64,000 nt of DNA from Pseudomonas maumuensis (GTDB taxonomy: Bacteria > Pseudomonadota > Gammaproteobacteria > Pseudomonadales > Pseudomonadaceae): contig NZ_CP077077.1 of NCBI RefSeq assembly GCF_019139675.1, positions 3,100,001 through 3,164,000 on the forward strand, read 5' to 3'. Below, piece by piece: positions 28,118 to 40,216 of this stretch. Each line of letters opens with the position of its first letter. Position 1 is the stretch's first letter. The translations under genes were made by a program, and so were the position numbers. Below the pieces are notes generated by a model that was not told the origin of the DNA, did no database searches, and saw only the letters and a list, made by a program, of their open reading frames with translations.

Positions 28118-30502
28118 TTAGAAACCGACCGTCGCCGATACCAGCCAGGTCCGTGGTGTCGACAAGGTCAGGCCCGTGGCGGTACCTTCCGGCACGTTGG
28201 CCGAAGCCCAATAGGCCTTGTCCAGCACGTTCTCCACGCTGGCGCGCAAAGTGACGGCCTTGCCGCCCAGCTGCAGCGCGTAGCGCGCCCCCAGGTCATA
28301 GCGCTGCCAAGCTTCGATCTTCTGCTGGTTGGCCGCATCCAGGTATTGATTGCCGGTGTGGATCATCCGGGCGCTGAGCGTCAGCCCGGCCACCGCCGGC
28401 AGGTCCCACTCCGCGCCCAGGTTGGCGTTGACGATCGGCGCGCCGATGGCCCGGTTGCCGTCGTTACGCCCACCAGCGGTGCGGGTCTGCTCGGCGTCCA
28501 GCAGCATCGCGCCTCCGAGCAGGCGCACGCCAGGCAGAGGTTCGCCGAACAGGTTCACCTCGAGCCCTTGGTTGCGTTGCTCGCCATCGCCCCGCAGGTT
28601 GTTCTGCGCATCGGTGTAATAGGCTGGCCTGTCGATACGGAACAGGCTGAGGGTGGTGCTGAACCGACCGGCATCATACTTGGCGCCCACCTCCACCTGT
28701 TTGCTGCGATAGGGCGCGAACACCTTGCCGGCATTGTTCGCCGTCTCGGGCGCCACCTGCCCCTGGGTCAACCCCTCCATGTAGTTCAGGTACAACGACA
28801 GCTGTTCGCTGCTGCGCCACACCAGCCCCAGCGCCGGCGAGGTGGCGCGTTCGTCGTAACGCTGATCGGGTTCCCCAGGCTCGGAACTGTCGACCTCGAC
28901 CCGTTGCAGGCGGGCGCCGAGGGTAAGCAGCAGGCGGTCGTCGGCCAGGCTAAGCGTATCGGCCAGGGCCAGGCTGGAAAGCAGCGTCTCGGTATGGGTC
29001 GGGTTGTCCAGGGCAGTGGGCGTACCAGGCTGCGCCAAGGCCACCGGGGCGAACAGGTTGCTTACGCCACCGGCATAGCGCGCGCCACTGTTGTCGAAAG
29101 TCATGTCGAAGCGATTGAGGCTGATGTCCAGGGTATGGCCAACCGCGCCGGTATCGAACCAGCCCCGCGCCGCGACGGTGCCGGTCACCACCTCCTCCTC
29201 GCGCTGGAACGCCCGAGGGCTGACGCTGAAACGCCCGGTATCGTTGGTCACCTGCACGGCGTGGCGCAGAAAGTCGTAGTCGCCCTTGCGCGCGCCCAGC
29301 GCGCCATGGACCATCCAGTTGCCGCTGACATCGTATTCACCGCGCACCGCGCCGAAGGTGTCCTTGGCCCGCGAGTAGCTCCACGGCTGGGCGAAATTGT
29401 GGTGGATGGCCTTGGCATTCGGCACCTTGACCCCAGCGTTCAGGCCGACCCGCTCCATCGGTGCGTCGACATCGCGCTGCTGGTGGCCGACATCCAGCGA
29501 CAGACGCAGGCGCTCGCCGCGCACATCGAAGCCCAGCACCGAGGCTTCGCGTTCCAGGCGCTGATGATCCCACTCGGTATCGCCGCCCTGGCGCACCGCG
29601 TTAAGGCGCAGACCGAAGCGCTGCCCTTCACCGAAACGTCGGCCAATATCGACATGCCCACCGCCCTGGCCAGCCGAGGCGTAAAGCGCGGTGAACTCGG
29701 TCAGCGGCGTCTCGCCCGCGCGCTTGGGCTCGATATTGACCCCACCGCCGACGCTACCATTGGGGGCCAGCCCGCCCAGCAGGGCACCAGGCCCCTTGAG
29801 AATATCGACCCGCTCGACCATTTCCATGTCGATCGAGTAGGTCGGCAGCACGCCATACAGGCCGCCGTAGGCGACATCGCTGTTGTACAGGCTGAAGCCG
29901 CGCACCGAGAACTGCTCGAAGCGCCCGGCGGACGGGTTGGTGGTGCGTACCGACGGGTCGTTGGCCACGGCATCGGCCAGGGTCCGGGCCTGCTGGTTCT
30001 GCAACAGCTCGCTGGTGTAGGAGGTGATATTGAAGGGCGTGTCCATGTAGTCACGCTCGCCCAGCAACCCCTGGCTGCCGCGCCGCGACACCTGGCCACC
30101 GGCGTAGGTGTCGCTGGCCGAGCCGATGCCCTGGCCATTGATCGTGGTGCTGGGCAGCTCATGGGCGTTGTCGCCCGGCGCCATCTCGCGCACCAGGGTG
30201 TAGCCGCCCTGCCCGGTCGGCACCAGTTGCAGGCCCGAACCCCGCAGCAATGCCATGAAGCCCTCTTCGACAGCGTACTCACCGGCAAGCCCATTGCTGC
30301 CGTGCCCGGCCAGCAGCGCCGGGTCGACCGACAGGCTGACCCCGGCCTGGCCGGCAAAGCGGGTCAGCGCGACGGCCAGGCTGCCAGCCGGCACCTGGTA
30401 ACTGCGCCGCGGCGCATCGTCAGCCCAGGTCATCCCCGGCAAACCCAGGGCGAGTAACAGCGCAGGCGTGGACAAGGGGCGAATCAGAGGGTTCAGGGAC
30501 AT
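28118..30502 (-). CDS. TonB-dependent siderophore receptor with N-terminal signalling (STN) domain
   Basis: The product is 794 residues: a signal peptide, an STN signalling domain (RRSYQVPAGSLAVALTRFAGQAGVSLSVDPALLAG, about 33-105), a plug domain (about 130-260, with ADAVANDPSVRTTNPSAGRFEQFSVRGF) and a beta-barrel ending in the usual terminal Phe (SATVGF). The STN domain means it signals to the adjacent FecR/FecI pair when it binds its ligand. The ligand is not predictable; it is of the FiuA/FoxA/FpvA type. The ATG at 30502 was preferred to a TTG six bases upstream. Confidence 0.93.
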   Translation of the reverse strand: MSLNPLIRPLSTPALLLALGLPGMTWADDAPRRSYQVPAGSLAVALTRFAGQAGVSLSVDPALLAGHGSNGLAGEYAVEEGFMALLRGSGLQLVPTGQGGYTLVREMAPGDNAHELPSTTINGQGIGSASDTYAGGQVSRRGSQGLLGERDYMDTPFNITSYTSELLQNQQARTLADAVANDPSVRTTNPSAGRFEQFSVRGFSLYNSDVAYGGLYGVLPTYSIDMEMVERVDILKGPGALLGGLAPNGSVGGGVNIEPKRAGETPLTEFTALYASAGQGGGHVDIGRRFGEGQRFGLRLNAVRQGGDTEWDHQRLEREASVLGFDVRGERLRLSLDVGHQQRDVDAPMERVGLNAGVKVPNAKAIHHNFAQPWSYSRAKDTFGAVRGEYDVSGNWMVHGALGARKGDYDFLRHAVQVTNDTGRFSVSPRAFQREEEVVTGTVAARGWFDTGAVGHTLDISLNRFDMTFDNSGARYAGGVSNLFAPVALAQPGTPTALDNPTHTETLLSSLALADTLSLADDRLLLTLGARLQRVEVDSSEPGEPDQRYDERATSPALGLVWRSSEQLSLYLNYMEGLTQGQVAPETANNAGKVFAPYRSKQVEVGAKYDAGRFSTTLSLFRIDRPAYYTDAQNNLRGDGEQRNQGLEVNLFGEPLPGVRLLGGAMLLDAEQTRTAGGRNDGNRAIGAPIVNANLGAEWDLPAVAGLTLSARMIHTGNQYLDAANQQKIEAWQRYDLGARYALQLGGKAVTLRASVENVLDKAYWASANVPEGTATGLTLSTPRTWLVSATVGF

Positions 30503-30567
30503 CCGCAATGCTCTTGTTGGAGGGTGATGCCCTGAATGACCGGTGAGCGGGGAAAAAGGGACAGCCG

Positions 30568-31515
30568 TCAGGCAGTATTTTCGCGCGGCGTCAGCGACAC
30601 CCAGTAACGCGTGCGGTAATGCACCGCCAACGGCAGGCTCGCGGCCAGCAATGCAAGGATGCGGTCGGTGTCGTCAAGCTGGAAGGTGCCGGTCACCGCC
30701 AGACGCTCCAGTGCCGGGTCCCAGCGCAGCAAGCCCGGGCGATAGCGGCGAAGCTCACGCAGCAACTCGCCCAGCGGCTGGCTGTCGGCCAGCAGCAAGC
30801 CCTGCTGCCAGCCTGGCAACTGCGCATCGAACGCCTGTGCGGCACCGATGCCGGTGGCACCGAGCAGCGCACGCTGTCCGGCAGCGAGCCGCGCGCCTGA
30901 ACCGGACACCGGTTGTAGGTCGACCTGGCCACGGCTGACCGAGACGGCACACCCCCGCTCGCCCAGGCGCACGCAGAAGCTCGCCCCTTTGGCACGCAAC
31001 AGGCCATGCGGGGTCTGCACCAGCAGCGCCCCGACGCTGTCCACGGCTATCTCGCCAGCGACCAGTTGCACCTGTTGGCGGTCGCTACTGAAATCCAGAT
31101 TCACCGCGCTGGCCGTATTCAACTGCAGGCGGCTGCCATCAGGTAACGTCAGGCCGCGACGCTCGCCGGTGGCGGTGCGCAGGTCGGCGCGCCAGCTATC
31201 CACCGGCAATTGCCGGTATCCCATCCACCCCAATGGAGCCAGGGTACACAGGGCGAGCGCATGCCCCAGCAGGCGACGGCGCTGCGGATCGGGGCGGTCG
31301 AGGCAAGCCGCCGCCAACGGTGCCGGCACCTCGTTGAAGCGTCGGCGCAGCGCCTCGGCCTTCTGCCACAGCGCCTCATGGGCAGCGCTGCGCTCACGCC
31401 AGCGACTCAGGTCGTCACGCTGCTCGGCGCTCAGTCCTCCGGCATCCTGCAAGGCCAGCCATAGCGCCGCCTCGCGAGCCAGTCGCCGCGCGGCATCATC
31501 GGTGTACGCGCTCAC
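30568..31515 (-). CDS. FecR-type anti-sigma factor of the FecI-FecR-receptor set
   Basis: The product is 315 residues. The cytoplasmic N-terminal part contains LSRWRERSAAHEALWQKAEAL, a membrane segment lies at about residues 85-100, and the periplasmic FecR domain contains RGLTLPDGSRLQLNTASAVNLDFSS and VQTPHGLLRAKGASFCVRLG. The GTG at 31515 overlaps the TGA of fecI by four bases, so the pair is translationally coupled. It is predicted to hold the sigma factor inactive until the TonB receptor signals. Confidence 0.9.
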   Translation of the reverse strand: MSAYTDDAARRLAREAALWLALQDAGGLSAEQRDDLSRWRERSAAHEALWQKAEALRRRFNEVPAPLAAACLDRPDPQRRRLLGHALALCTLAPLGWMGYRQLPVDSWRADLRTATGERRGLTLPDGSRLQLNTASAVNLDFSSDRQQVQLVAGEIAVDSVGALLVQTPHGLLRAKGASFCVRLGERGCAVSVSRGQVDLQPVSGSGARLAAGQRALLGATGIGAAQAFDAQLPGWQQGLLLADSQPLGELLRELRRYRPGLLRWDPALERLAVTGTFQLDDTDRILALLAASLPLAVHYRTRYWVSLTPRENTA

Positions 31516-32027
31516 AGATCCACCAACAGGCAATGCTCGTAGGCCCTGACCATGTAGCGCTTGACCGTACGCTCACTGACCCGCAGGCGGGTGGCGATAC
31601 TGGCATAGTCCAGGCCCTCCAGTTGCGACCAGAGAAACGCCCGACGCACTGGGCGCGGCAGGCCATCGAGCAGTTCATCGAGAGCCTGCAAGGTTTCAAG
31701 CAGCAGCCAACGCTGCTCCGGGGAGGGTGCCAGCGCCTCGGGCAACTGGCGCAGAGCCTCGAGATAGGCGTGTTCCAGGGCGCGTCGCTGATAGTGATTG
31801 ACCAGCAGTCGACGACCGACGGTGAGCAGATACGCCCTCGGCTCGCGCAAGCAGGGCAAAGTCTGCGCCTGCTGCGCGGCCAGCACGCGCAGGAAAGTGT
31901 CCTGGGTAAGGTCGGCCGCCGACCACGTATCGCCCAGGCGTCGCTGGAGCCAACCATGCAGCCAGCTGCGATGTTCCTGGTAGAGAGCACTGAGTGAGGC
32001 TTCGGGTGCCGCGGTGGACTCGGTCAT
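31512..32027 (-). CDS. ECF sigma factor, FecI type
   Basis: The product is 171 residues. Region 2 (SALYQEHRSWLHGWLQRRLGDTWSAADLTQDTFLRVLA) and region 4 (LEGLDYASIATRLRVSERTVKRYMVRAYEHC) are intact. It would direct RNA polymerase to the promoter of the adjacent receptor gene. An in-frame start 63 bases upstream would place the N-terminus across the candidate Fur box, so the ATG at 32027 (MTESTAAPEASL) is used. Confidence 0.93.
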   Translation of the reverse strand: MTESTAAPEASLSALYQEHRSWLHGWLQRRLGDTWSAADLTQDTFLRVLAAQQAQTLPCLREPRAYLLTVGRRLLVNHYQRRALEHAYLEALRQLPEALAPSPEQRWLLLETLQALDELLDGLPRPVRRAFLWSQLEGLDYASIATRLRVSERTVKRYMVRAYEHCLLVDL

Positions 32028-32051
32028 CAATGGCACGCTGATGCAGATGTA

Positions 32052-32070
32052 AATGAGACCGATTCTAATT
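32052..32070 (-). promoter_or_regulatory. Candidate Fur box upstream of fecI
   Basis: AATTAGA-ATCGG-TCTCATT (minus strand) is an inverted repeat with 7-base arms and one mismatch, of the AATGAGA/TCTCATT type seen at Pseudomonas iron-starvation promoters. It lies 25-43 bases upstream of the fecI start. The remaining bases to the ureG terminator (32071-32312) show no gene. Confidence 0.55.
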
Positions 32071-32312
32071 GACTTGAACTTGCTGGCCAATACCGGCTGC
32101 CTGCTGGCAATCCGATCTTTTTCATACCGTGTCCTTTCGATGAGCCCTGGTTTAAGAATGCAGGCAGAACGCTTCCTCCTGCAGTTCGAGAGACTCTATC
32201 CGTCATCCATGCCGCGGGGCTTAAGGAAAAGCCCATTGCGTTGTCGCGAGGTACTCCACTGGCATGTAGGAAATCAGGTAGAACTACGAGGTGATCAGGC
32301 AGTGCTGTCAAA

Positions 32313-32336
32313 ACCCGGCGCCGCGTCGGCGGCGCC
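32313..32336 (-). terminator. Intrinsic terminator of the urease operon
   Basis: On the minus strand a perfect 7-bp stem GGCGCCG/CGGCGCC with a six-base loop is followed by GGGTTTTGAC. It lies 12 bases after the ureG stop. Confidence 0.75.
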
Positions 32337-32347
32337 TGATCTCAGGA

Positions 32348-32971
<624 letters not shown>

Positions 32972-32982
32972 CGTGGCAGTCC

Positions 32983-33657
32983 TCAGGAACGGAACAAACG
33001 GGTGTATTGGGTTTCATGGCGCGACGAAGCGATGGCCAGCAGCGGCAGGCCGCCGCCGAGCTGTTCGTCGTTCAGGGCCAAGGCATGATCGAGCACGGCA
33101 GGCAGTGCCTCGCCCAGGTCGCGCAGCAGGGTCTGGGCGGCCTGCTGGCCGAACGGCACCAGCTTCACCCCCGCCATCACCGCGCCTTCGAGCCAGGCGA
33201 AGCCATGGCCCAGGGCGAGCTGGCGCAGCGGAATCGACCAGTGCGCCCCGAGCCAGGCCATGCCACCCAGCTGGCTGAGCTCGAGGCTGGCGCGCCAGGC
33301 CGGCTCCTGCCCCAGTTGCCAGCCATCGAGCAGACGCGCCAGGGCGCTGCCGCGCTGGCGTTCCTCCAGGCGCAGTTCGGCGGTCTCGCGGTTGGCCAAA
33401 AGAAACTGGCTCCAGTGCGCGAAGGCGTCGGCATCGTCCGCCTGACAGGCCTTGTACAGACGCGCCAGCAACGGCCAGTCGAGGTAGCCGAGGGTGTCGT
33501 GCAACTGCTCGCGCTGCCAGGCAGCGAAGCCGTTGGCGTCCTTCACCCAACCGGCTTCCACAGCCCATTCCAGACCTTGCGAGTAGGTGAAGCCGCCTAC
33601 CGGCAAACCGGGGCTTGCCAGTTGCAGCAAGCGCAGCAGCGCCAGATCGCTGTGCAT
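32983..33657 (-). CDS. ureF: Urease accessory protein UreF
   Basis: The product is 224 residues, all alpha-helical, beginning with [32 protein letters not shown], the typical UreF start. It acts as the checkpoint linking UreG-GTPase to the urease-UreD complex. The ATG shares one base with the ureJ stop (TGATG). Confidence 0.96.
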   Translation of the reverse strand: MHSDLALLRLLQLASPGLPVGGFTYSQGLEWAVEAGWVKDANGFAAWQREQLHDTLGYLDWPLLARLYKACQADDADAFAHWSQFLLANRETAELRLEERQRGSALARLLDGWQLGQEPAWRASLELSQLGGMAWLGAHWSIPLRQLALGHGFAWLEGAVMAGVKLVPFGQQAAQTLLRDLGEALPAVLDHALALNDEQLGGGLPLLAIASSRHETQYTRLFRS

Positions 33658-34202
33658 CAGCCGGCCAGCACCAGCGCGGCGCCCGCTAGCAGGCCGCCGC
33701 CGAAAGCCTTCTGCAGGCCGGCATGGCGCCGCAGCAGGCAACCGACGCCAAAGCCCGCCGCCAGCAACAGGCCGCTGACCGTGACGAAACCGGCACTGAA
33801 CTGCCAGAACGCGCTGGGGGTGGCTTCCACGCCATGGGCCCAACCGTGGAACAGGGCGAACACCGGCATGATCAGCGACAGCAGCAACTGACGGCTCGGC
33901 AGCAGCATGGCGGCGGCGGCCACCAGCAGCGAGCCGAGGATCATTTGCTCCATGCCCACCACATCGCCGAACAGATGGCCACACACCGCGCCGCCGAACA
34001 TCGCCGCCAAGGTCGCCAATGGCAAGGTCAGGTTGCGCCGCGTGAGGGCGGCGAGTACACCGGTGCCGAGCAGCATCAGCAAGTGATCGAGGCCGGTCAG
34101 CGGGTGCAGCAGGCCATCCTGCAACGGGTTGCTGTCGTGGCCGGGATGGGCGAAGGCCGGCAAGGCCACCATCAGCAGTACCAGGGCGAAAGTCTTTTTC
34201 AT
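33657..34202 (-). CDS. ureJ: HupE/UreJ-family membrane protein, probable nickel permease
   Basis: The product is 181 residues with a cleavable-looking leader (MKKTFALVLLMVALPAFA) directly followed by the conserved HPGHD motif. There are about six hydrophobic segments, and LTGLDHLLMLLGTGVLAA is typical of HupE/UreJ. These proteins are nickel or cobalt uptake permeases; the HPGHD and the later HGWAHGVE supply metal-binding His residues. Its place between ureE and ureF supports nickel supply for urease. Confidence 0.9.
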   Translation of the reverse strand: MKKTFALVLLMVALPAFAHPGHDSNPLQDGLLHPLTGLDHLLMLLGTGVLAALTRRNLTLPLATLAAMFGGAVCGHLFGDVVGMEQMILGSLLVAAAAMLLPSRQLLLSLIMPVFALFHGWAHGVEATPSAFWQFSAGFVTVSGLLLAAGFGVGCLLRRHAGLQKAFGGGLLAGAALVLAG

Positions 34203-34221
34203 TGTGGGCTCCAGGGTAAGG

Positions 34222-34707
34222 TCAGGAATGGGCTGGCAGGCGCACGAACGGATGGTCGTGGCCGTGGGAATGGCTATGAGCGGCACTCTGGTAGGCACCG
34301 GCCTCGGGCTCGAACGGCGCCTGTTCGGCTACCACCTCCAACCCCAGGCCACGCAGCATGTCGTCGAGCACATGGTCGTGCTGGAAGCGCAGCAGGCCCG
34401 GCTCGATCTGCAGCGGCACATGGCGGTTGCCCAGGTGGTAGGCGGCGCGGGCCAGCAGGTGCGGGTCGGCGCAGCGCACGGTCGAGACCGCCTCGGGCGC
34501 GGCGAACACGCGAATGACCTGTTGGCCATCGGCATCGGCCAGCAGTTCGCCGCCGCGCAGCAGATGGCCGCGCTCGAGCATCAGCCCGGCTTCGCGGCCA
34601 TCGTCGAGGGTGACGCGCAGGCGGCTCTTGATGCGGCTGTCGACATCGAGGGTGACGGTGCCGGTGATGGCTTCGGACTCAGTGATCCGGCGGGTCAGGA
34701 CAATCAT
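34222..34707 (-). CDS. ureE: Urease accessory nickel metallochaperone UreE
   Basis: The product is 161 residues with a UreE N-domain ([29 protein letters not shown]) and a C-terminal metal-binding part ([32 protein letters not shown]). The tail is His-rich (HSHSHGHDH), as in several UreE proteins. The start has a good AAGGAG site, and the gene lies 10 bases after ureC. Confidence 0.96.
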   Translation of the reverse strand: MIVLTRRITESEAITGTVTLDVDSRIKSRLRVTLDDGREAGLMLERGHLLRGGELLADADGQQVIRVFAAPEAVSTVRCADPHLLARAAYHLGNRHVPLQIEPGLLRFQHDHVLDDMLRGLGLEVVAEQAPFEPEAGAYQSAAHSHSHGHDHPFVRLPAHS

Positions 34708-34717
34708 GTTCGCTCCT

Positions 34718-36417
<1,700 letters not shown>

Positions 36418-36421
<4 letters not shown>

Positions 36422-36735
36422 GCCCTGCCCTCCAATACGCCCATCACCTTGCCCTGAAAGCCGTACACCTCGCGCTTGCCGGCGTAGGCCACCAGTTGCA
36501 CGGTGCGCGCTTGTCCTGGCTCGAAGCGCACTGCGGTGCCGGCCGGGATGTCCAGGCGATAGCCGCGGGTCGGCTCGCGCTCGAACACCAGGGCGTCGTT
36601 GACTTCGTAAAAGTGGTAGTGCGAGCCCACTTGCACCGGGCGGTCACCATGGTTAGCCACGCTGACGCTGACGCTCTGGCGGCCGACATTGAGCTCGATG
36701 TCGCCTGCGGCGACCTGGACTTCTCCGGGGATCAT
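36418..36735 (-). CDS. ureB: Urease beta subunit
   Basis: The product is 105 residues with the typical start [16 protein letters not shown] and the conserved [12 protein letters not shown] and [18 protein letters not shown]. It is a structural subunit of the (UreABC)3 enzyme. The start at 36735 has AGGAGG immediately upstream; a longer in-frame start would overlap ureA. Confidence 0.97.
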
Positions 36736-36745
36736 GCCGGCCTCC

Positions 36746-37048
36746 TCAAACGATGGGTTCATGCACGGTCACCAGCTTGGTACCGTCGGGGAAGGTCGCT
36801 TCGACCTGGACGTCGTGCAGCATTTCCGGCACACCGGCCATCACCTGCTCGCGCACAAGCACCTCGCGGCCCAAGCTCATCAGCTCAGCCACCGTGCGGC
36901 CATCGCGGGCACCTTCGAGCACCGCGGCGCTGATCAGCGCCACCGCCTCCGGGTAGTTCAGTTTCAGGCCACGGGCCAGGCGCCGCTCGGCCAGCAAGGC
37001 GGCGGTGAACAGCAGCAGTTTGTCTTTCTCTCGCGGGGTCAGCTCCAT
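36746..37048 (-). CDS. ureA: Urease gamma subunit
   Basis: The product is exactly 100 residues, as usual for UreA, starting [35 protein letters not shown] and ending VTVHEPIV. The start at 37048 gives this standard length. It precedes ureB by 10 bases. Confidence 0.97.
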   Translation of the reverse strand: MELTPREKDKLLLFTAALLAERRLARGLKLNYPEAVALISAAVLEGARDGRTVAELMSLGREVLVREQVMAGVPEMLHDVQVEATFPDGTKLVTVHEPIV

Positions 37049-37058
37049 GGCGGCTCTC

Positions 37059-37892
37059 TCAGGTGGCCCAGATGCGCGGCGGGCACGGCGCCAGGCCAAG
37101 CACGGCCGGGCGCAGCAGGTGCCAGAGGCGCTGCAGATTGCGTTGCAGGTGTTGGTTGTCGTGGTCGAGCAGGCGGATCACCAGCAGTGGGCCGAGCAGC
37201 GTCGCGCCGGCTGGAGTGTCGAGTTCGTCGAGAATCTGGCGCACCCGCTCCAGCACCGCCTGATCTGCGGGTACTGCGCAGAAGGTGGCGAGCAACGGGT
37301 GCTCGGCCACCTTGCCCAGTAGCCCGCCCTCGATGCGCAGGCGCTCGTGCAGGCCCGGTTCGCCGGGCAGTTCGATGCGCAGGCGGCTGTCCAGCGCGCC
37401 CTCCTCGAAGCGCTCGTTCATCACCGGACGGCCCAGGCACAGCGTCTCCCAGGCCAGCAGGCGCGCGCCGGGCTCGAGGCTGAAACGGCTGTCGAGGCAG
37501 GCCCGGGCGCCGTTGAAAAAGATGCTGTCCTGGGGCAGCCATTCCAGGGTGCTGCCGGCGGCGAGGTGAAAGCGCTGGGCGAGCCGCGCGGTGGGGCCGA
37601 TGCTGCGGTAGAACTTGCTCGCGCCGGGCATGGTCAGCAAGGCATGGCTGCCGGGCTCGAGGTGGACATCCAGTTCGAGGCGGTCACCGGCGACGATGCC
37701 TCCAGGCGGGTGCAGCACATAGACATGGCATGGCGCCCCTTCCGGATAGAACGGTCGCTGCACCAAAAGAGGTCCGACATGACGCCGCGCACCAAGGCGG
37801 GTCACGCCCTCGCGCTGGACGAAGCGCAACTGCAGGTGGGCGCTCCAGCCCGGGTCTGCCTGCGGTGGGTCGATCTGCTGCGCCAACGACAT
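37059..37892 (-). CDS. ureD: Urease accessory protein UreD
   Basis: The product is 277 residues and carries [42 protein letters not shown], the conserved UreD core. UreD docks on apo-urease and forms the nickel tunnel with UreF. The ATG at 37892 is preferred because AGGGG lies seven bases upstream; starts 7 and 27 codons further up are less well supported. The 283-base gap upstream (37893-38175) must hold the promoters of the urease operon and of the divergent VOC gene. I found no convincing sigma-54 or sigma-70 elements in it. Confidence 0.95.
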   Translation of the reverse strand: MSLAQQIDPPQADPGWSAHLQLRFVQREGVTRLGARRHVGPLLVQRPFYPEGAPCHVYVLHPPGGIVAGDRLELDVHLEPGSHALLTMPGASKFYRSIGPTARLAQRFHLAAGSTLEWLPQDSIFFNGARACLDSRFSLEPGARLLAWETLCLGRPVMNERFEEGALDSRLRIELPGEPGLHERLRIEGGLLGKVAEHPLLATFCAVPADQAVLERVRQILDELDTPAGATLLGPLLVIRLLDHDNQHLQRNLQRLWHLLRPAVLGLAPCPPRIWAT

Positions 37893-38175
37893 CCTCAAAC
37901 CCCTGAAATCCATGGCCTGACGGCCGTATGAGGGCCCTGCGCCGGGCGCTTGCAGGCGCGCCGGGCTGACCACTCGATCAATATTCGCTGGAGGGATATA
38001 GCAGGGAGCGGGCCAACTGCGCAGATGAACGATGATGAAACTTTCGGACCGTCAGTCATGTCGCGAGGCTGCGGGCCAGAGCGGTTGCTTCCCGACGCGC
38101 GATTCAAGTGCCTGCCGGCGTGGCGAAGTGCGCTAAAGTGACCGCCCTGCCCCTTTTCGAGCCAAGGACGCCCCC

Positions 38176-38544
38176 ATGCAATTCGCCCCCGCCATTCCGA
38201 TCCTGCGGATCTTCTCGGTCGACAAGGCCCGGGAGTTCTACCTTGATTTCCTGGGTTTCCAGCTCGACTGGGAACACCGCTTCGCCCCAGACCTGCCGCT
38301 GTACATGCAGATCCACCGCGACGGGCTGATCCTGCACCTGTCCGAGCATCACGGCGACGCCACGCCGGGCTCGGCGGTATTCGCCCGGGTCGAGGATCTC
38401 AAGGCGCTGGAGCGCGAACTACTGGCTAAGCGCTACGGCTACGCCCGCCCGCAGGCCGAGGCGGTCGACTGGGGCCTGGAGATGCAGGTGTCCGACCCGT
38501 TCGGCAACCGCCTGCGCTTCTGCCAGCAGATCGACAACGTCTGA
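38176..38544 (+). CDS. VOC-superfamily (glyoxalase/bleomycin-resistance-like) protein
   Basis: The product is 122 residues: one VOC domain with PILRIFSVDKAREFYLDFLGFQLDWEHRF, LYMQIHRDGLILHLSEHHGD and VSDPFGNRLRFCQ. This is the length and pattern of bleomycin-resistance-protein relatives, most of which have no known substrate. The stop overlaps the next ATG (TGATG), so the two genes are coupled. Confidence 0.82.
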   Translation: MQFAPAIPILRIFSVDKAREFYLDFLGFQLDWEHRFAPDLPLYMQIHRDGLILHLSEHHGDATPGSAVFARVEDLKALERELLAKRYGYARPQAEAVDWGLEMQVSDPFGNRLRFCQQIDNV

Positions 38545-38894
38545 TGGCCAGCGGCAAGCGTGCCCTGGCGCGCCTGGAGCGGGAGATGGTCGCCTGCCTG
38601 ACCGACGCCTGCGCCACCGCCCAGGGCGAGATCGTCGGTTTCGCCTGGCTCACCCACCAGGTGGACCTCGACGACTTCCCCGCCAGCCTGCGCATCACCT
38701 GGGTGTTCACCGACGATACCGACAAGGCCCGCGCGCTGGCCGGCGCGGACAAGGCGCGGATGATCGCGCTGACGGCCCAGGCACTGAGCGCCGCAGGCAT
38801 CGCGCTGGACCATGTCGCTCGGCATGTGCGCTTCGACAGCGAAGAGGCTTGCTGGCGCGATCATGGCGGCGATTGGAATCGGCGCTTGCGCTGA
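38544..38894 (+). CDS. Protein of unknown function coupled to the VOC gene
   Basis: The product is 116 residues, soluble, with mixed helix and strand content. I do not recognise a family. Visible features are an Asp-rich segment (VFTDDTDKARALAGADKARM) and a Trp-containing basic C-terminus. It shares one base with the preceding VOC gene and ends 131 bases before ilvE. Confidence 0.7.
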   Translation: MASGKRALARLEREMVACLTDACATAQGEIVGFAWLTHQVDLDDFPASLRITWVFTDDTDKARALAGADKARMIALTAQALSAAGIALDHVARHVRFDSEEACWRDHGGDWNRRLR

Positions 38895-39025
38895 AACGCG
38901 TGACCCACTCCTACAGATCTCCTGCACATCTCCTACAGTTCCCGATCCGCGCCGGATGTATTAAGGTGGCGGGGTGCGCATATAAAAGCAGCCCGCCGTG
39001 TTCGGGCAAGAGCAATGAGGGTGTC

Positions 39026-40045
39026 ATGAGTAACGAAAGCATTAACTGGGACAAGCTGGGTTTCGACTACATCAAGACCGACAAGCGTTACCTGTCCGTA
39101 TGGCGTAACGGCGAGTGGGACAAGGGCACCCTGACCGAAGACAACGTGCTGCACATCAGTGAAGGCTCCACTGCCCTGCACTATGGCCAGCAGTGCTTCG
39201 AAGGCCTGAAGGCCTACCGCTGCAAGGATGGCTCGATCAACCTGTTCCGCCCGGACCAGAACGCCGCGCGCATGCAGCGCAGCTGCGACCGCCTGCTGAT
39301 GCCACGGGTTTCGACCGAACAGTTCATCGAGGCCTGCAAGCAGGTGGTCAAGGCCAACGAAAAGTTCGTTCCACCGCACGGCAAGGGCGCCCTGTACCTG
39401 CGTCCGTTCGTGATCGGTACCGGCGACAACATCGGCGTGCGCACCGCCCCCGAGTTCATCTTCTCGGTCTTCGCCATCCCGGTCGGCTCGTACTTCAAGG
39501 GCGGCATGACCCCGCACAAATTCCTCATCTCCGACTTCGACCGTGCCGCCCCGCAAGGCACCGGCGCGGCCAAGGTCGGCGGTAACTATGCGGCCAGCCT
39601 GCAGCCAGGCTACGAAGCCAAGAAAGCCGGCTTCGCCGACTGCATCTACCTCGACCCGCTGACCCACAAGAAAATCGAGGAAGTCGGTTCGGCCAACTTC
39701 TTCGGCATCACCGCCAACAACGAATTCGTCACGCCGAAGTCGGTCTCGGTACTGCCAGGCATCACCCGCCTGTCGCTGATGGAACTGGCCGAATCGCGCC
39801 TGGGCCTGAAGGTCATCGAAGGCGACGTGGAAATCGACAAGCTCGACCGTTTCGTCGAAGCCGGTGCCTGCGGCACCGCGGCGGTGATCACGCCGATCGG
39901 TGGCATCCAGTACAACGGCAAGCTGCATGTGTTCCACAGCGAGACCGAGGTAGGCCCTGTGACGCAAAAACTGTATGCCGAGCTGACCGGCATTCAGAGC
40001 GGTGACGTCGAGGCGCCAGCGGGCTGGATCGTCAAGGTCGTCTAA
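39026..40045 (+). CDS. ilvE: Branched-chain amino acid aminotransferase
   Basis: The product is 339 residues of fold-type IV, subgroup II length. It has HYGQQCFEGLKAYR, LYLRPFVIGTG, the PLP Schiff-base Lys in AAKVGGNYAAS and EVGSANFFGI. It performs the last transamination in Ile, Val and Leu synthesis. The ATG at 39026 has GAGG six bases upstream. The leader has a TATAAA at 38981-38986 inside an imperfect GGCGGG/CCCGCC stem but no Ile-rich ORF. Confidence 0.97.
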   Translation: MSNESINWDKLGFDYIKTDKRYLSVWRNGEWDKGTLTEDNVLHISEGSTALHYGQQCFEGLKAYRCKDGSINLFRPDQNAARMQRSCDRLLMPRVSTEQFIEACKQVVKANEKFVPPHGKGALYLRPFVIGTGDNIGVRTAPEFIFSVFAIPVGSYFKGGMTPHKFLISDFDRAAPQGTGAAKVGGNYAASLQPGYEAKKAGFADCIYLDPLTHKKIEEVGSANFFGITANNEFVTPKSVSVLPGITRLSLMELAESRLGLKVIEGDVEIDKLDRFVEAGACGTAAVITPIGGIQYNGKLHVFHSETEVGPVTQKLYAELTGIQSGDVEAPAGWIVKVV

Positions 40046-40062
40046 GCCTGTGCCGTCATGAG

Positions 40063-40096
40063 AAAGGGGCGTGCCAGCAATGGCGCGCCCCTTTTC
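40063..40096 (+). terminator. Intrinsic terminator of ilvE
   Basis: The stem AAAGGGGCG...CGCCCCTTT (40063-40071 with 40086-40094), extended by GCC/GGC inside, is followed by TCTTTG. It lies 17 bases after the ilvE stop. Confidence 0.85.
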
Positions 40097-40216
40097 TTTG
40101 CCGACACGCCATCGCCCGGTCGGCCACGGCGGTGTTGCGTAGATGAATTTTTCTTAAATCGCCGGTTGTCTATTCTTTGGCACAATCAAGTCTCCACTCG
40201 CCGCCCAGGAACCAGC

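Noticed and set aside
37893..38175. A sigma-54 promoter upstream of the urease operon
   Set aside because: Only a loose GG-N10-GC spacing could be found, without the surrounding TGGCAC and TTGC bases.
38895..39025. An attenuator in front of ilvE
   Set aside because: A GGCGGG/CCCGCC stem exists, but there is no Ile/Val/Leu-rich leader ORF and no T-tract, unlike the ilvA leader.
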